DNA of 64,000 nucleotides from Vibrio gangliei (lineage in GTDB: Bacteria; Pseudomonadota; Gammaproteobacteria; Enterobacterales; Vibrionaceae), in assembly GCF_026001925.1 (NCBI RefSeq), contig NZ_AP021869.1:1302001-1366000 (forward strand), read 5' to 3'. This document shows positions 9,237-17,713 of the stretch, in pieces. The stretch's first letter is position 1. The number at the start of each line of letters is the position of its first letter. A program made the position numbers and the translations under genes. A model generated the notes under the pieces. It was not told the origin of the DNA. It searched no databases and saw only the letters and a list, made by a program, of their open reading frames with translations.

Positions 9237-9974
9237 TTGACTGATGTTGGTAGTACATTGAATAGCGGAACAGAAAAGAAACAAGGTCGCCGTAGTGCAC
9301 AAGAAGCAGAGCAGACTAAAAAAGCCATTTTAAAAGTGGGCGCAGAGCTTTTTTGCCAATATGGCTACAAGAAAGTGTCTTTAAGACAAATCAGTGAACA
9401 AGCGGGTGTCTCTCATAGTTTGTTACGTTATCACTTCGGCTGCAAAGAGAAAATATGGCAGCAAATCAGCGATGGCATTTACCAATATTTCCAGAATTAC
9501 TTTCAATATATCATTGATTCTCTTCCAAAAAACTTACCTGCAAATGTTCAGCTGTATAAGTTAATGAACCGAGTATTGGCGTGCAGTTTGAATGATCCGC
9601 GCCCTATTACGTTTTTAGCTGATGCGGTTCGACAAGAAGCGAAAATGGTCAATTATTTACTTGAGCCAAGTAAGAAAAATAACCAATTGCTTGATCGTTT
9701 GATAACGGAGTTCAAACAAGCCTACCCACATTCAACACTGACTTCGAAAACATTACGTTGGCAAGCTTCTATGTATTCTCATTCAGCCAGCACACTGCAA
9801 CCACTTATGTTGCATGCTTATGAAATGGAAGACAAAGAACAAGCATTGTTTACCCATTGGCAGCAATTTAGCCAGCTATTAGCGGTACAGTTGCACATCG
9901 AGCCGGAGTACATCGAATTACCAAGCAGTTTAGCTGATATTATCGTCCCCCCACCTAAAGATCCGAATGAGTAA
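9237..9974 (+). CDS. TetR-family transcriptional regulator
   Basis: A 245-residue regulator. An N-terminal TetR DNA-binding domain spans about residues 27-75, with ILKVGAELFCQYGYKKVSLRQISEQAG followed by the recognition-helix stretch VSHSLLRYHFGCKEK. The C-terminal ligand domain is not recognisable to a subfamily. No ATG fits. TTG at 9237, nine bases after a GAG, is the best start, with another TTG at 9258 as the alternative. Neighbours do not suggest a target operon. Confidence 0.85.
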   Translation: MTDVGSTLNSGTEKKQGRRSAQEAEQTKKAILKVGAELFCQYGYKKVSLRQISEQAGVSHSLLRYHFGCKEKIWQQISDGIYQYFQNYFQYIIDSLPKNLPANVQLYKLMNRVLACSLNDPRPITFLADAVRQEAKMVNYLLEPSKKNNQLLDRLITEFKQAYPHSTLTSKTLRWQASMYSHSASTLQPLMLHAYEMEDKEQALFTHWQQFSQLLAVQLHIEPEYIELPSSLADIIVPPPKDPNE

Positions 9975-10012
9975 AAAGCCGAGTAAATAAAAAACACCGG
10001 GTTAATGTTTAC

Positions 10013-10032
10013 TAGGGCGTGTTCCTGCCCTA
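10013..10032. repeat. Small inverted repeat between convergent genes
   Basis: TAGGGC and GCCCTA arms around GTGTTCCT, between the TetR stop and the helicase stop. It lacks a clear T-run, so terminator function is only possible. Confidence 0.4.
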
Positions 10033-10036
10033 ACGA

Positions 10037-11329
10037 TTAACGGCGTTTACCACGGTTTTTATGAATATTGAGTTTAGCTTTCATTTTACGCTTTTCAGAA
10101 GAACGACTACGACGCTTCATCTGTGGTTCTTCCTCTTCAAATATCGGTTCATAGCCCGCTAGCCATTCTTGTGGCAGGCGTTTATCCAGCAGGTTCTCAA
10201 TCGCTTCGAGTAAATATTGCTCTTGTGGGCACATTAACGAAATCGCTTGCCCTTTTTCACCTGCGCGCCCAGTGCGTCCAATTCGGTGTACATAATCTTC
10301 AGCTTTGAAGGGTAATTCGTAATTGACGACATGAGGTAGCTGCTGGATATCTAACCCGCGAGCAGCCACATCAGTTGCAATGAGCGCACGCACTTTACCC
10401 GCTTTAAAGTCATCCAACGCCTTTTGTCTTGCACCTTGGCTTTTATCACCATTAATGGATGCCGCTTGAATGCCATCTAGTATTAGCTCTTTTGCTAAAG
10501 CATCAGATGTTTGCTTGGTTTTAGCAAACACCAACACTTGCTGCCAATTGCGTGAGCCAATTAGATAGGATAACAGTTCGCGCTTACGTGATTTATTGAC
10601 TGGATACACCATTTGCTCAACAGTATCTGCGGTGCTGTTCTCTGGTGCAATCTGTATCTCAACTGGATCATTGAGGAGTTTATATGCCACTTCACGAATA
10701 CGTTTGGTAAAGGTGGCAGAGAAAAATAAGGTTTGTTTTTCTGGGCTCATTCTACGCAAAATTCGTTGCAAATCGGGCATGAACCCCATATCCATCATGC
10801 GATCAGCCTCATCTAATACCAGCATTTCCGTGTGTTTTAAGTGCAAGTTACCGACGAAAAGGTGATCCAATAATCGCCCTGGTGTGGCAACTACAATATC
10901 GGCGCCTGCTTTCACATGTTTGGTTTGAACACTCATACTTGTGCCACCATACACAACAACGATTTTGAGTTTTTGATTGTATGATTGCAGGTTATCAAAA
11001 ACTTGCTGTGCTAACTCGCGCGTTGGCGTTAAAACTAAGGCTTTCACTGCCGCAGCTTGGGTCTGTTTAGAAGGTTGATTATTCTCAGGGGCTGAAATTG
11101 TCTCGACTTCGTAGGCTTGTGCATCCAATAAACGCTGAATAATAGGTAAGCCAAACGCAGCAGTTTTACCCGTCCCCGTTTGTGCGCTGGCAAGAATATC
11201 TTTTCCTTCCAATATCTGAGGTATCGCTTGCAACTGAATGTCAGTCGGCATTTCAAAACCCAGTTGGCTTAATGTTTGGCAAATAGAAGACGATAAACCC
11301 AGTGATTGGAATGGCGATTGAAGAGACAT
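10037..11329 (-). CDS. rhlE: RhlE-type DEAD-box ATP-dependent RNA helicase
   Basis: A 430-residue DEAD-box helicase. Motifs in order: Q motif (TDIQLQAIPQ), Walker A AQTGTGKT, PTRELAQQ, GG, TPGRLLD, DEAD in VLDEADRMMDMGF, SAT in FFSATF, then the second RecA lobe with DVAARGLDI and HRIGRTGRAG. The DEADRMMDMGF form and the short basic tail (MKRRSRSSEKRKMKAK) fit the RhlE branch, which acts in ribosome assembly and mRNA decay. It is distinct from the longer DeaD helicase at 40452. Monocistronic by layout. Confidence 0.88.
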   Translation of the reverse strand: MSLQSPFQSLGLSSSICQTLSQLGFEMPTDIQLQAIPQILEGKDILASAQTGTGKTAAFGLPIIQRLLDAQAYEVETISAPENNQPSKQTQAAAVKALVLTPTRELAQQVFDNLQSYNQKLKIVVVYGGTSMSVQTKHVKAGADIVVATPGRLLDHLFVGNLHLKHTEMLVLDEADRMMDMGFMPDLQRILRRMSPEKQTLFFSATFTKRIREVAYKLLNDPVEIQIAPENSTADTVEQMVYPVNKSRKRELLSYLIGSRNWQQVLVFAKTKQTSDALAKELILDGIQAASINGDKSQGARQKALDDFKAGKVRALIATDVAARGLDIQQLPHVVNYELPFKAEDYVHRIGRTGRAGEKGQAISLMCPQEQYLLEAIENLLDKRLPQEWLAGYEPIFEEEEPQMKRRSRSSEKRKMKAKLNIHKNRGKRR

Positions 11330-11376
11330 AATGGCCTTTGCTTAGTTGAGCGAATTAAGAAAACACGCAAAGTCTA

Positions 11377-11970
11377 TCAAACTTTGGATTGCTGAGAGGC
11401 AAATATTTTCGCCTGTTCGAGCACTTCTGGGTAAATGAGCAAAAAAGTCTTGGTCAGAATCTCATAATGCGTCTCTAAAGTATCACCACACTCTGCTAGC
11501 GGCGTCATTCTCTCGCTGCGGTGTGACATGCGTTCTAATGCATACTGAATACTGGTTAAGTCTTGATATGACAGCAACCATTCACCTTGCCACATTGCGT
11601 TTGTCGTTGTGACAAATGATGCGGGTACAGCGTAATTGCGGTGCTGACACTCAGAGCGGGACTGCTCAATAAATCTTTTTAAAGGCTCGGTGTGAAATTG
11701 TGACCAGTGCTTTGCTAAGCAATGGTCCCAAAACATATCTAACGCGATGGGTGCAAAACGTTTTAATGGCTTAGGAAACAGCATTTTCAACGCCAGTATT
11801 TGTGGATGTGTGTCGGTATATTTGTCGACAAACCGATGTAGTCGTATGCCATTCACAACATCTGTAGGATATTTACCGCTTGGATCGCCCTTCACAAAGT
11901 CACCCAGTAAATTGCCTTGTAAATCACTTTGGCAATACTGTGCAATGTGTAAATGGGCTAAAAAATTCAT
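11377..11970 (-). CDS. acpH: Acyl carrier protein phosphodiesterase
   Basis: A 197-residue AcpH-type enzyme, which removes the 4'-phosphopantetheine group from holo-ACP. Recognisable pieces are MNFLAHLHIAQ at the start, LQGNLLGDFVKG, RLHRFVDKYTDTHP and LDMFWDHCLAKHW, with many His and Asp residues that fit the HD-like metal site. I chose ATG 11970 over the adjacent GTG 11973, because AAGGA then stands six bases upstream. It is the next gene on the same strand upstream of the RhlE helicase (48 bases) but has no functional link to it. Confidence 0.88.
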   Translation of the reverse strand: MNFLAHLHIAQYCQSDLQGNLLGDFVKGDPSGKYPTDVVNGIRLHRFVDKYTDTHPQILALKMLFPKPLKRFAPIALDMFWDHCLAKHWSQFHTEPLKRFIEQSRSECQHRNYAVPASFVTTTNAMWQGEWLLSYQDLTSIQYALERMSHRSERMTPLAECGDTLETHYEILTKTFLLIYPEVLEQAKIFASQQSKV

Positions 11971-12224
11971 CACTGTTCCTTATTTGGGTTTTATAGCTTC
12001 ATATTCATAACAACATTAAAACTTTATTTTTGAACTTCTATCATAGCTTTTATACTAAATACATAGCATGATTATGCGACAGGTATCTTAATCGAATGTA
12101 ATTAATTGATATAAAGTTTCTATTTTGAACAAACAGGCTCGACTTATTAAGGATAATTTTCGTGCAAGCTAGGAATAACTGAATTTACTCGCCATACTGT
12201 AAACATAAACAGAAGGATGACGCG

Positions 12225-12440
12225 ATGGATGAAAAAAAACAAAACAAAACACCAAGCGATGATTTTGAGATCTGTTGCTGTCCGATTTGCTCTAGTGAAG
12301 AATTTTTATTATCAGAAAAGCAAGATGTATTAATTTGCATCCATTGCGGACCCGTTCATCTTCCGATTCAAAATTCCGTATCTGTTGGCAAAAAACATTT
12401 CAATGCTACTTGTCAGCCTCGCCCCTCTCTACTGCACTAA
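12225..12440 (+). CDS. Small zinc-ribbon protein, function unknown
   Basis: A 71-residue protein with two CxxC knuckles: CCPIC near residue 19 and CIHC near residue 38, about 16 residues apart. This is the pattern of a small zinc ribbon. AAGGA stands eight bases before the ATG, which supports real translation. The last ~25 residues (after HLPIQN) look unstructured. I recognise no named family, and neighbours on both sides are unrelated and on the other strand. Confidence 0.6.
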   Translation: MDEKKQNKTPSDDFEICCCPICSSEEFLLSEKQDVLICIHCGPVHLPIQNSVSVGKKHFNATCQPRPSLLH

Positions 12441-12464
12441 TGAGTCCGGAGTTTTAAGGCATTT

Positions 12465-13130
12465 TTATACCTGAACGGAAAACCATTCAGGTATTTCAGA
12501 CAAACATTGCACGCAATAAACGTCATTTAAGTCAGGCGATTTATCCTGTTGCTGTGGTGAAAAGTAGACGGTTGTTAATCCTGCATTCACCCCCGCCATT
12601 ACGCCAGTTTCCGTATCATCAACAAATAAACATTCTTCGACTCTATAACCCATTTGCATAGCAGCGTAGAGGAGTAAATCCGGCTCAGGTTTCCAACTAT
12701 TAATATCGAACGCGCTAAAGATTTTGTTTTCGAAAAATGGTAGCAACCCAGTACGTTCCAGTGAATGCTTCATTTTAGATTGTGGGCCATTGGATGCTAC
12801 GCAGACCTCAATATCCAATTCTTGTAATTTCTGAACCGTTTCAACTGCAAAAGGAATGGGTTTTAAATGTTCGTCAAACAGTTGATTCAAACGCTCACGA
12901 AATCGAGGCTCTAATATTTCCATTGGAATGAGAACCCCCGCTCTCTCACTGGTTTGCTTCAGAATATCGAACATTTTCCCACCTTGGAAATTGCTCATGT
13001 ATTCATCAGGATTAATATCGGCACCATAACTGGCAAAAACATCAACTAATGCTTGGCAAGTTAAACGCTCGCTATCGACCAATGTTCCATCACAATCGAA
13101 TATGACGCATTTGATTTTACGTGTATCCAT
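12465..13130 (-). CDS. yieH: HAD-IA family phosphatase, YieH-like
   Basis: A 221-residue HAD hydrolase. Motif I is FDCDGTLVDSE, motif II is the VASNGP Ser, motif III is the Lys in INSWKPEPDLLLYAA, and motif IV is LFVDDTETG. SNGPQSKMKHSLE and FSAFDINSWKPEP closely track E. coli YieH, a phosphosugar phosphatase (6-phosphogluconate in vitro). The alpha-helical cap lies between motifs I and II. AAGG precedes the ATG. The true substrate in this organism is not shown. Confidence 0.82.
   Translation of the reverse strand: MDTRKIKCVIFDCDGTLVDSERLTCQALVDVFASYGADINPDEYMSNFQGGKMFDILKQTSERAGVLIPMEILEPRFRERLNQLFDEHLKPIPFAVETVQKLQELDIEVCVASNGPQSKMKHSLERTGLLPFFENKIFSAFDINSWKPEPDLLLYAAMQMGYRVEECLFVDDTETGVMAGVNAGLTTVYFSPQQQDKSPDLNDVYCVQCLSEIPEWFSVQV
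12467..12494. repeat. Inverted repeat at the 3' end of the YieH-like gene
   Basis: ATACCTGAA and TTCAGGTAT form a perfect 9-bp inverted repeat with a 10-base loop. It overlaps the last codons and stop of the minus-strand phosphatase. It could end transcription from the plus-strand zinc-ribbon gene, but no long T-run follows. Confidence 0.45.
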
Positions 13131-13257
13131 CCCAGAACCTTTTACTTTGCTGACATGGATTTAGTGTTGTGATTTATTCGATAAAAAAACAGTAAGAAGT
13201 TAAATTAATGTTACCTTCCGCAGAGTTTAAATCAGAAATTTCAAACAGGATCACTCT

Positions 13258-13773
13258 TTACGCAAAGATTGGATAAATCACATGCTCAAGTTGGCTTGAA
13301 GAAGTTTCAATGTGCTTTAATACATCGGAAATAAAAGCGCTGTTTTTCTGTTCATATTTCGTCATTACATCAGAAAACAACATGGTTTTATCACCTTGAA
13401 TATAGCGACACATTAATGCAGCAACAGGCTCAGTGCCTTTGAATCCCAAATATAATTGATATTCAGAATCAAGAATAATTTGCGTCAAAAACTCTATTAG
13501 CAAACCTTGTTGTTCTGTATTTTCTGTTAATGATGATGCTTGTAGCACTGAAAATAGAATGGTCAAACGGTGAAAATCGACTTCAATAACTTCATCGACT
13601 AAACCGGATTCAGTAAAGGTATTACGAGGTGACTGTGTATATTGAATATGGGATTGAAGCTCTAAATATAAAGCTCTACCAGCAATGCTTTCAGGGGTTG
13701 GAAACTCTACATCCACTTGACTAGCGAGCCAGTTATTTTTGTCTGCTACAAGTGTTTCAATGTTAGAAAGCAT
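13258..13773 (-). CDS. Hypothetical protein
   Basis: A 171-residue acidic soluble protein with no signal peptide or membrane segment. I do not recognise a family with confidence. The C-terminal stretch QLYLGFKGTEPVAALMCRYIQG has the flavour of a GNAT-like strand-loop-strand, but there is no clear acetyl-CoA loop. It lies alone between the YieH-like gene and the divergent creA. Codon use looks like its neighbours, so it is probably native. Confidence 0.6.
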   Translation of the reverse strand: MLSNIETLVADKNNWLASQVDVEFPTPESIAGRALYLELQSHIQYTQSPRNTFTESGLVDEVIEVDFHRLTILFSVLQASSLTENTEQQGLLIEFLTQIILDSEYQLYLGFKGTEPVAALMCRYIQGDKTMLFSDVMTKYEQKNSAFISDVLKHIETSSSQLEHVIYPIFA

Positions 13774-13940
13774 GGTAAAAGCCTTTATATAAATCCATTT
13801 GAATAGGCATCCTAACAGTTACCCCATCGTAGGGCTAGAGTATAGGTAATTAAGAAATTAATTTTTATGACTTTTCAATGGCTATGATAGACTTTATGCA
13901 CAAACAACGATTATTTGACTCGAATCCGAAGGAAAGGACG

Positions 13941-14438
13941 ATGATTAAAAAACTTGCTGTCGTATCAGCAATGGCACTAGCTCTTACTGCCTGTGATAAA
14001 AACGAAGTTGGTGATGTGTCTTTAGGTATATTCACCACCAAAGATATTAAAGTTGAAGTATTGACCGATCCAATCGTGACTGGTGTCACTTGTCATATTT
14101 CAAATGTTGAAGCAAATTTAGATTTTGCCGATCCTTCTGATATGGGGATTTCTTGTCGTCAAACCGGAGAAATTACTCCTGAGATGATCGCTCAAATTGA
14201 CAAGTCTAAATCAGGCGAAGTGGTCTTTAAAAAATCGAAAAGTGTTCTGTTTAAAACGTTGAAGATTCGCCGTATCTACGATGCTGGATCACAAACGTTG
14301 CTTTACCTTTCATACAGCACCAAAGAAATTCAAGGTAGCTATAAGCACAGCCTATCTACTGTCCCACTCTGGAATACGAAGGCATACAAAACACCAGAAC
14401 AAATAGCAGCAGAAGCTTCAGCGCAAACAAATAGCTAA
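13941..14438 (+). CDS. creA: CreA family lipoprotein
   Basis: A 165-residue protein. I start it at ATG 13941, which has AGGAAAGGACG directly upstream and opens a lipoprotein signal (KKLAVVSAMALALTAC), so Cys17 would be lipidated. The track from VGDVSLGIFTTKDIKVEV through DPIVTGVTCHISNVE, GISCRQTG, GEVVFKKSKSVLFKTLKI to LSYSTKEIQGS follows E. coli CreA closely. CreA is a periplasmic protein of unknown biochemistry. The E. coli homologue has a plain signal peptide, whereas this one has a lipobox. creBC are not adjacent. Confidence 0.88.
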   Translation: MIKKLAVVSAMALALTACDKNEVGDVSLGIFTTKDIKVEVLTDPIVTGVTCHISNVEANLDFADPSDMGISCRQTGEITPEMIAQIDKSKSGEVVFKKSKSVLFKTLKIRRIYDAGSQTLLYLSYSTKEIQGSYKHSLSTVPLWNTKAYKTPEQIAAEASAQTNS

Positions 14439-14473
14439 TTAAATATTCTACTGGAATATTGCTACTTAGCGTC

Positions 14474-14506
14474 AACGCCAGCCTTCAGTGCTGGCGTTGT
14501 ATTTCT
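14474..14506. terminator. Hairpin terminator between creA and protease
   Basis: AACGCCAGC pairs perfectly with GCTGGCGTT around a 7-base loop, followed by GTATTTCTT on the plus strand. It serves creA and possibly the convergent protease gene. Confidence 0.75.
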
Positions 14507-14511
14507 TAGTC

Positions 14512-15534
14512 TTATTTAAAATTTTTTCTAAATAATCCCAGCAGACACAACAGCATAAAAGCACCACTTCCTAGGCTACCGCCAGAACTTGAACTCTCCG
14601 CAGTGTTGTTATTGTTTACTTGTTCAGTAACATCGAATTTCGCGGCTTCCGTTCCGTTTAATACTCCTGCTATCCATCCTTCATAACCACTGACTTTGGT
14701 GTACACGCTTTGCACGCTGATATCTGTATTGCCACAGTCCTTCGGACCGAAACTAACAATTCCGACTTGATGTAGGACACCATCCTCTTCATATAACAAT
14801 GGCCCTCCGGAATCGCCTCCACACACACCAGTCTGTAAGTTATTAAGAACCTTACCCTGCACACATATTTGTTTATCGCTGAGTGTGAGACTTTCAAAAG
14901 ATTGATTACATAACTCTGGTTGAGCATATTCAACCTGCGCAGCCTGTAATGTATTAGAGCTTTTAGAATCAGGCCCCGTTTTGCCATAGCCTAATACTTT
15001 AAAAACTTCACCGTCCAACTGGTAATCTTCGTTTGCAGTCAGTTGCACGTAATCATTCGGCTCCACAACCAGTGAAGAAATCGGTTCAGCAAGTTTAATG
15101 ATCGCGATGTCATTATCAAAATTGCCAGTATTTTGATAATCATCTGGATAATAAACCGCTTCTGCTGCGATCATATTGGTTTGGTCAAAAGCATCGTTTT
15201 GTATTTGATCGACATTAAAAACGACTTCTAGATCAGAAAACTGGCTCGGTTCGGACGTATATAAACAATGCGCTGCGGTCAAAACGTAACGTTCATTTAA
15301 TAGAGTTGCACCACAAAAAGAAGTGATCTTAGATTCTTGAGCAATTTGATTGTGAATGAGTAACGCCATGTACGGGTAGTCGGCAGTCGAGACTGTATTA
15401 CCATTGATAATATACGTCGTTATTGATGATGAAGAAGTATCAGCTGCGAAACTAGATAACGATATCCCTAAACCGAGTAATAACGATGATAAAGATAATG
15501 ATGATTTTAAAGATAATGATGATTTTAAAAACAT
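14512..15534 (-). CDS. Secreted trypsin-like serine protease with GlyGly-CTERM tail
   Basis: A 340-residue S1 protease. A signal peptide of about 30 residues ends SSFAA. The catalytic His lies in LTAAHCLY, the Asp in NDIAIIKLAEP and the Ser in GVCGGDSGGPLLY. The C-terminus has a Ser-rich linker, then GGSLGSGAFMLLCLLGLFRKN: a Gly motif, a short hydrophobic helix and a basic end. This is the GlyGly-CTERM sorting signal processed by rhombosortase after type II secretion, as in the Vibrio Ves proteases. An 18-bp tandem duplication lies inside the signal-peptide codons. Neither the sorting enzyme nor an inhibitor gene is nearby. Confidence 0.9.
   Translation of the reverse strand: MFLKSSLSLKSSLSLSSLLLGLGISLSSFAADTSSSSITTYIINGNTVSTADYPYMALLIHNQIAQESKITSFCGATLLNERYVLTAAHCLYTSEPSQFSDLEVVFNVDQIQNDAFDQTNMIAAEAVYYPDDYQNTGNFDNDIAIIKLAEPISSLVVEPNDYVQLTANEDYQLDGEVFKVLGYGKTGPDSKSSNTLQAAQVEYAQPELCNQSFESLTLSDKQICVQGKVLNNLQTGVCGGDSGGPLLYEEDGVLHQVGIVSFGPKDCGNTDISVQSVYTKVSGYEGWIAGVLNGTEAAKFDVTEQVNNNNTAESSSSGGSLGSGAFMLLCLLGLFRKNFK
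15491..15526. repeat. Two perfect 18-bp tandem copies in a signal-peptide coding region
   Basis: AAAGATAATGATGATTTT occurs twice head to tail. On the minus strand each copy adds six residues (KSSLSL) to the protease signal peptide, so copy-number slippage would stay in frame. Confidence 0.9.
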
Positions 15535-15768
15535 ACTGCTTTCTCATTCCATAAGTTTTGTTTATACCTAAGTACCTTAAAGTTACTTAGCTACATAAGT
15601 GTATTTCAACATACCGTTTATTCCTATCATCAGGTAACTAATTCTGCCCTAACCTATTTTTGCTTACAAAAGTCGTTTTACAACAGGAGGAACTTTTCAT
15701 ATCTTACAGCCTCTATACTCGTAACTGAGTATTTTTTATTAACTTCATTTATAACCTCGAAGCCTATT

Positions 15769-16395
15769 ATGCTTAAACATTTAAAAACCATCACATTGAT
15801 AGCGGTCAGTTCTCTATTTTTAGCGGCTTGTTCAGATAGTGAGACACCAAAAGTCGGTGAGCAATACCAACCACTACCAACCACGCTTTCTCAATCCGAT
15901 ATAAAACCCGTTACAGAAGTCTTTTCTCTTACTTGTGGTCATTGCCGAAACATGGAAGCCTCTATTCCTGAATTAGAGAAGCTCACCAACCAAGAAATTG
16001 CGAAAGTACACGTTACGTTTAATGATCAAGCGCAAGTCGCCGCATTAATTTACTATGCCGCCGTAATGCAACAAAATCACAAACCTGATGAAGCGATGAT
16101 GAAAGATCTCTTTGCCGCGGTTCAGCTCGGTGAAGGTGCGACGATGACTCAGCAACAGCAAGCGATAGAACAAGCCTTCACTTCGCGACACATGATCAGC
16201 CCTTATAGTTTTGATGCGTTACAGCAAAAAGCGCTTTTCCGCTACTTAGACCAAGCAATGGCGATCACCAAACAAGGCCAATTCAACGCTGTACCGACCT
16301 TTGTTGTGAACGGCAAGTATGAAGTACTCGTCGGTGGTCATAAAGATATTCAAGACATAGCAGACACGATTAACTTCTTATTAAAACAACCGTAA
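15769..16395 (+). CDS. DsbA-family thioredoxin-fold lipoprotein
   Basis: A 208-residue protein. The signal peptide ends in lipobox LAAC (Cys21), so it is lipid-anchored in the periplasm. The thioredoxin fold has a CGHC redox centre (SLTCGHCRNME), a helical insert, and the cis-proline loop in NAVPTFVVNGKYEV. CGHC is midway between DsbA's CPHC and PDI-type centres. DsbA relatives oxidise or shuffle disulfides of exported proteins; the direction here is not known. It is 12 bases upstream of an anchored FKBP isomerase, so both probably act as a periplasmic folding pair. Confidence 0.87.
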   Translation: MLKHLKTITLIAVSSLFLAACSDSETPKVGEQYQPLPTTLSQSDIKPVTEVFSLTCGHCRNMEASIPELEKLTNQEIAKVHVTFNDQAQVAALIYYAAVMQQNHKPDEAMMKDLFAAVQLGEGATMTQQQQAIEQAFTSRHMISPYSFDALQQKALFRYLDQAMAITKQGQFNAVPTFVVNGKYEVLVGGHKDIQDIADTINFLLKQP

Positions 16396-16407
16396 AGGAT
16401 TGAACGA

Positions 16408-16878
16408 GTGAAAATTATTATTCCTATTATTATTTTGTTGTTGGTCGCTTTTTTTATTTACCGCAACATCAATAACCAAAAGCTCGCGGCAGTTAATATC
16501 CAAAAAGGTGAGCAATTTCTTGCTGAGAACAGTCAACGAGAAGGCGTCAAAACTACTGAAAGTGGTTTGCAATATTTGGTATTAAAAGAAGGGACTGGCT
16601 CGATTCACCCTACGGCAACCAGCCAAGTATTGGTCCATTATCAAGGTACATTATTAGATGGTACGGAGTTTGATAGCTCATACAAACGTGGTGAACCAAT
16701 TAGCTTTAAACTCAATCAAGTCATCAAAGGTTGGCAAGAAGGTCTACAACTCATGGTTGAAGGAGAAAAGGTGCGTTTGTTTATTCCCTATAACATTGCT
16801 TATGGGAAAAGTGGTTCAGGCCCTATTCCTCCGGGTGCCACACTGATTTTTGATGTGGAATTGTTGAAAGTCGATTGA
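16408..16878 (+). CDS. Membrane-anchored FKBP-type peptidyl-prolyl isomerase
   Basis: A 156-residue protein that starts with GTG, 12 bases after the DsbA-like gene. Residues 3-18 (IIIPIIILLLVAFFIY) are a membrane anchor. The FKBP domain follows from about residue 45: VLVHYQGTLLDGTEFDSSYKRG, VIKGWQEGLQLM, IPYNIAYGKSG, IPPGATLIFDVELL. All usual FKBP core aromatic and Asp residues appear present. The N-terminal anchor without a dimerisation domain sets it apart from FkpA. A strong terminator follows. Confidence 0.9.
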   Translation: MKIIIPIIILLLVAFFIYRNINNQKLAAVNIQKGEQFLAENSQREGVKTTESGLQYLVLKEGTGSIHPTATSQVLVHYQGTLLDGTEFDSSYKRGEPISFKLNQVIKGWQEGLQLMVEGEKVRLFIPYNIAYGKSGSGPIPPGATLIFDVELLKVD

Positions 16879-16912
16879 GCTATCTCCCACTTAATTAAAC
16901 GAAGAAATGAAA

Positions 16913-16948
16913 AGAGGTCTTACAGATTAAATGTAAGACCTCTTTTTT
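16913..16948 (+). terminator. Strong rho-independent terminator after FKBP gene
   Basis: A perfect 12-bp stem (AGAGGTCTTACA / TGTAAGACCTCT) with a 7-base loop and a T6 run. Confidence 0.95.
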
Positions 16949-16986
16949 ATTGAGTTTGTTTGAGTTAGTTAGCCTCTATACCTCAA

Positions 16987-17574
16987 TTAGGCATACAGCT
17001 GCCCATCTTTGACCATGATACAATCCATACCTGCTGCGAGTGCGGCTTGTCGCCCTATTTCAGTATCTTCAAATACCACACATTCACTTGGTTTCAAGCC
17101 CAGTTTTTGCGCAGCAAGTAAGAAAGTGTCAGGGTTAGGCTTATGGTTAATCACATCGGCGGCGGTCACAACTACATCAACCAACGGAAGAATGCCGTTA
17201 TGCTCAAGAAGTTTAAAGGCGTTGGTTTGGTTGCTACCAGTCCCAATGGCGAGCTTTTTCTCACCATAACATTGTTTAAGCACGTCAAATGTACACTTGA
17301 TGATGCTGCCATCTTCAATTAAATGGGCAAATAAGCCGGTTTTGGTATCGGCCACTTTTTGCGGATCAATATCAATGTGGTATCGTGCCTGCAATTGCAT
17401 TGCCACTTTTTGTGTTGGCATGCCGCCCATGCTGTGAATCCATTCTTGATCAAACGGAAAATGAAATTGCTCAGCTGTTTGTTCCCAAGCACGTAGATGT
17501 GAAGGCATGGTATCAATTAAGGTACCATCCATATCAAAAATTAAACCTTTGTAGTTGGAAACATCTACTGCCAT
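16987..17574 (-). CDS. yqaB: HAD phosphatase YqaB (fructose-1-phosphate / 6-phosphogluconate phosphatase)
   Basis: A 195-residue HAD enzyme. Motif I is LIFDMDGTLIDTMPSH, followed by the motif II Ser/Thr in AIGTGSNQTN, the Lys in NHKPNPDTFLLAAQKLGL and CVVFEDTEIGRQAA. The order and wording match E. coli YqaB. I start at ATG 17574, preceded by AGAGG, and not at the ORF's first ATG (17619), whose 15 extra residues are not family-like. Gene stands alone between a terminator and the divergent arfB. Confidence 0.88.
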   Translation of the reverse strand: MAVDVSNYKGLIFDMDGTLIDTMPSHLRAWEQTAEQFHFPFDQEWIHSMGGMPTQKVAMQLQARYHIDIDPQKVADTKTGLFAHLIEDGSIIKCTFDVLKQCYGEKKLAIGTGSNQTNAFKLLEHNGILPLVDVVVTAADVINHKPNPDTFLLAAQKLGLKPSECVVFEDTEIGRQAALAAGMDCIMVKDGQLYA

Positions 17575-17713
17575 ACGTGCCTCTCTGTTTGATTTTAAGC
17601 ATGAGGTAATAAATTTCATACTACCGTAGTAATACTGTGGTTATAAGCATACACCTGTGTTATTAACAATTCGATAACCAACTGCCCTAAAACTGTGAGT
17701 TAACGGTCAATTT

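Noticed and set aside
15684..15720. Strong Shine-Dalgarno-like CAGGAGGAAC
   Set aside because: No ATG, GTG or TTG follows at usable spacing; the nearby frame closes after a few codons.
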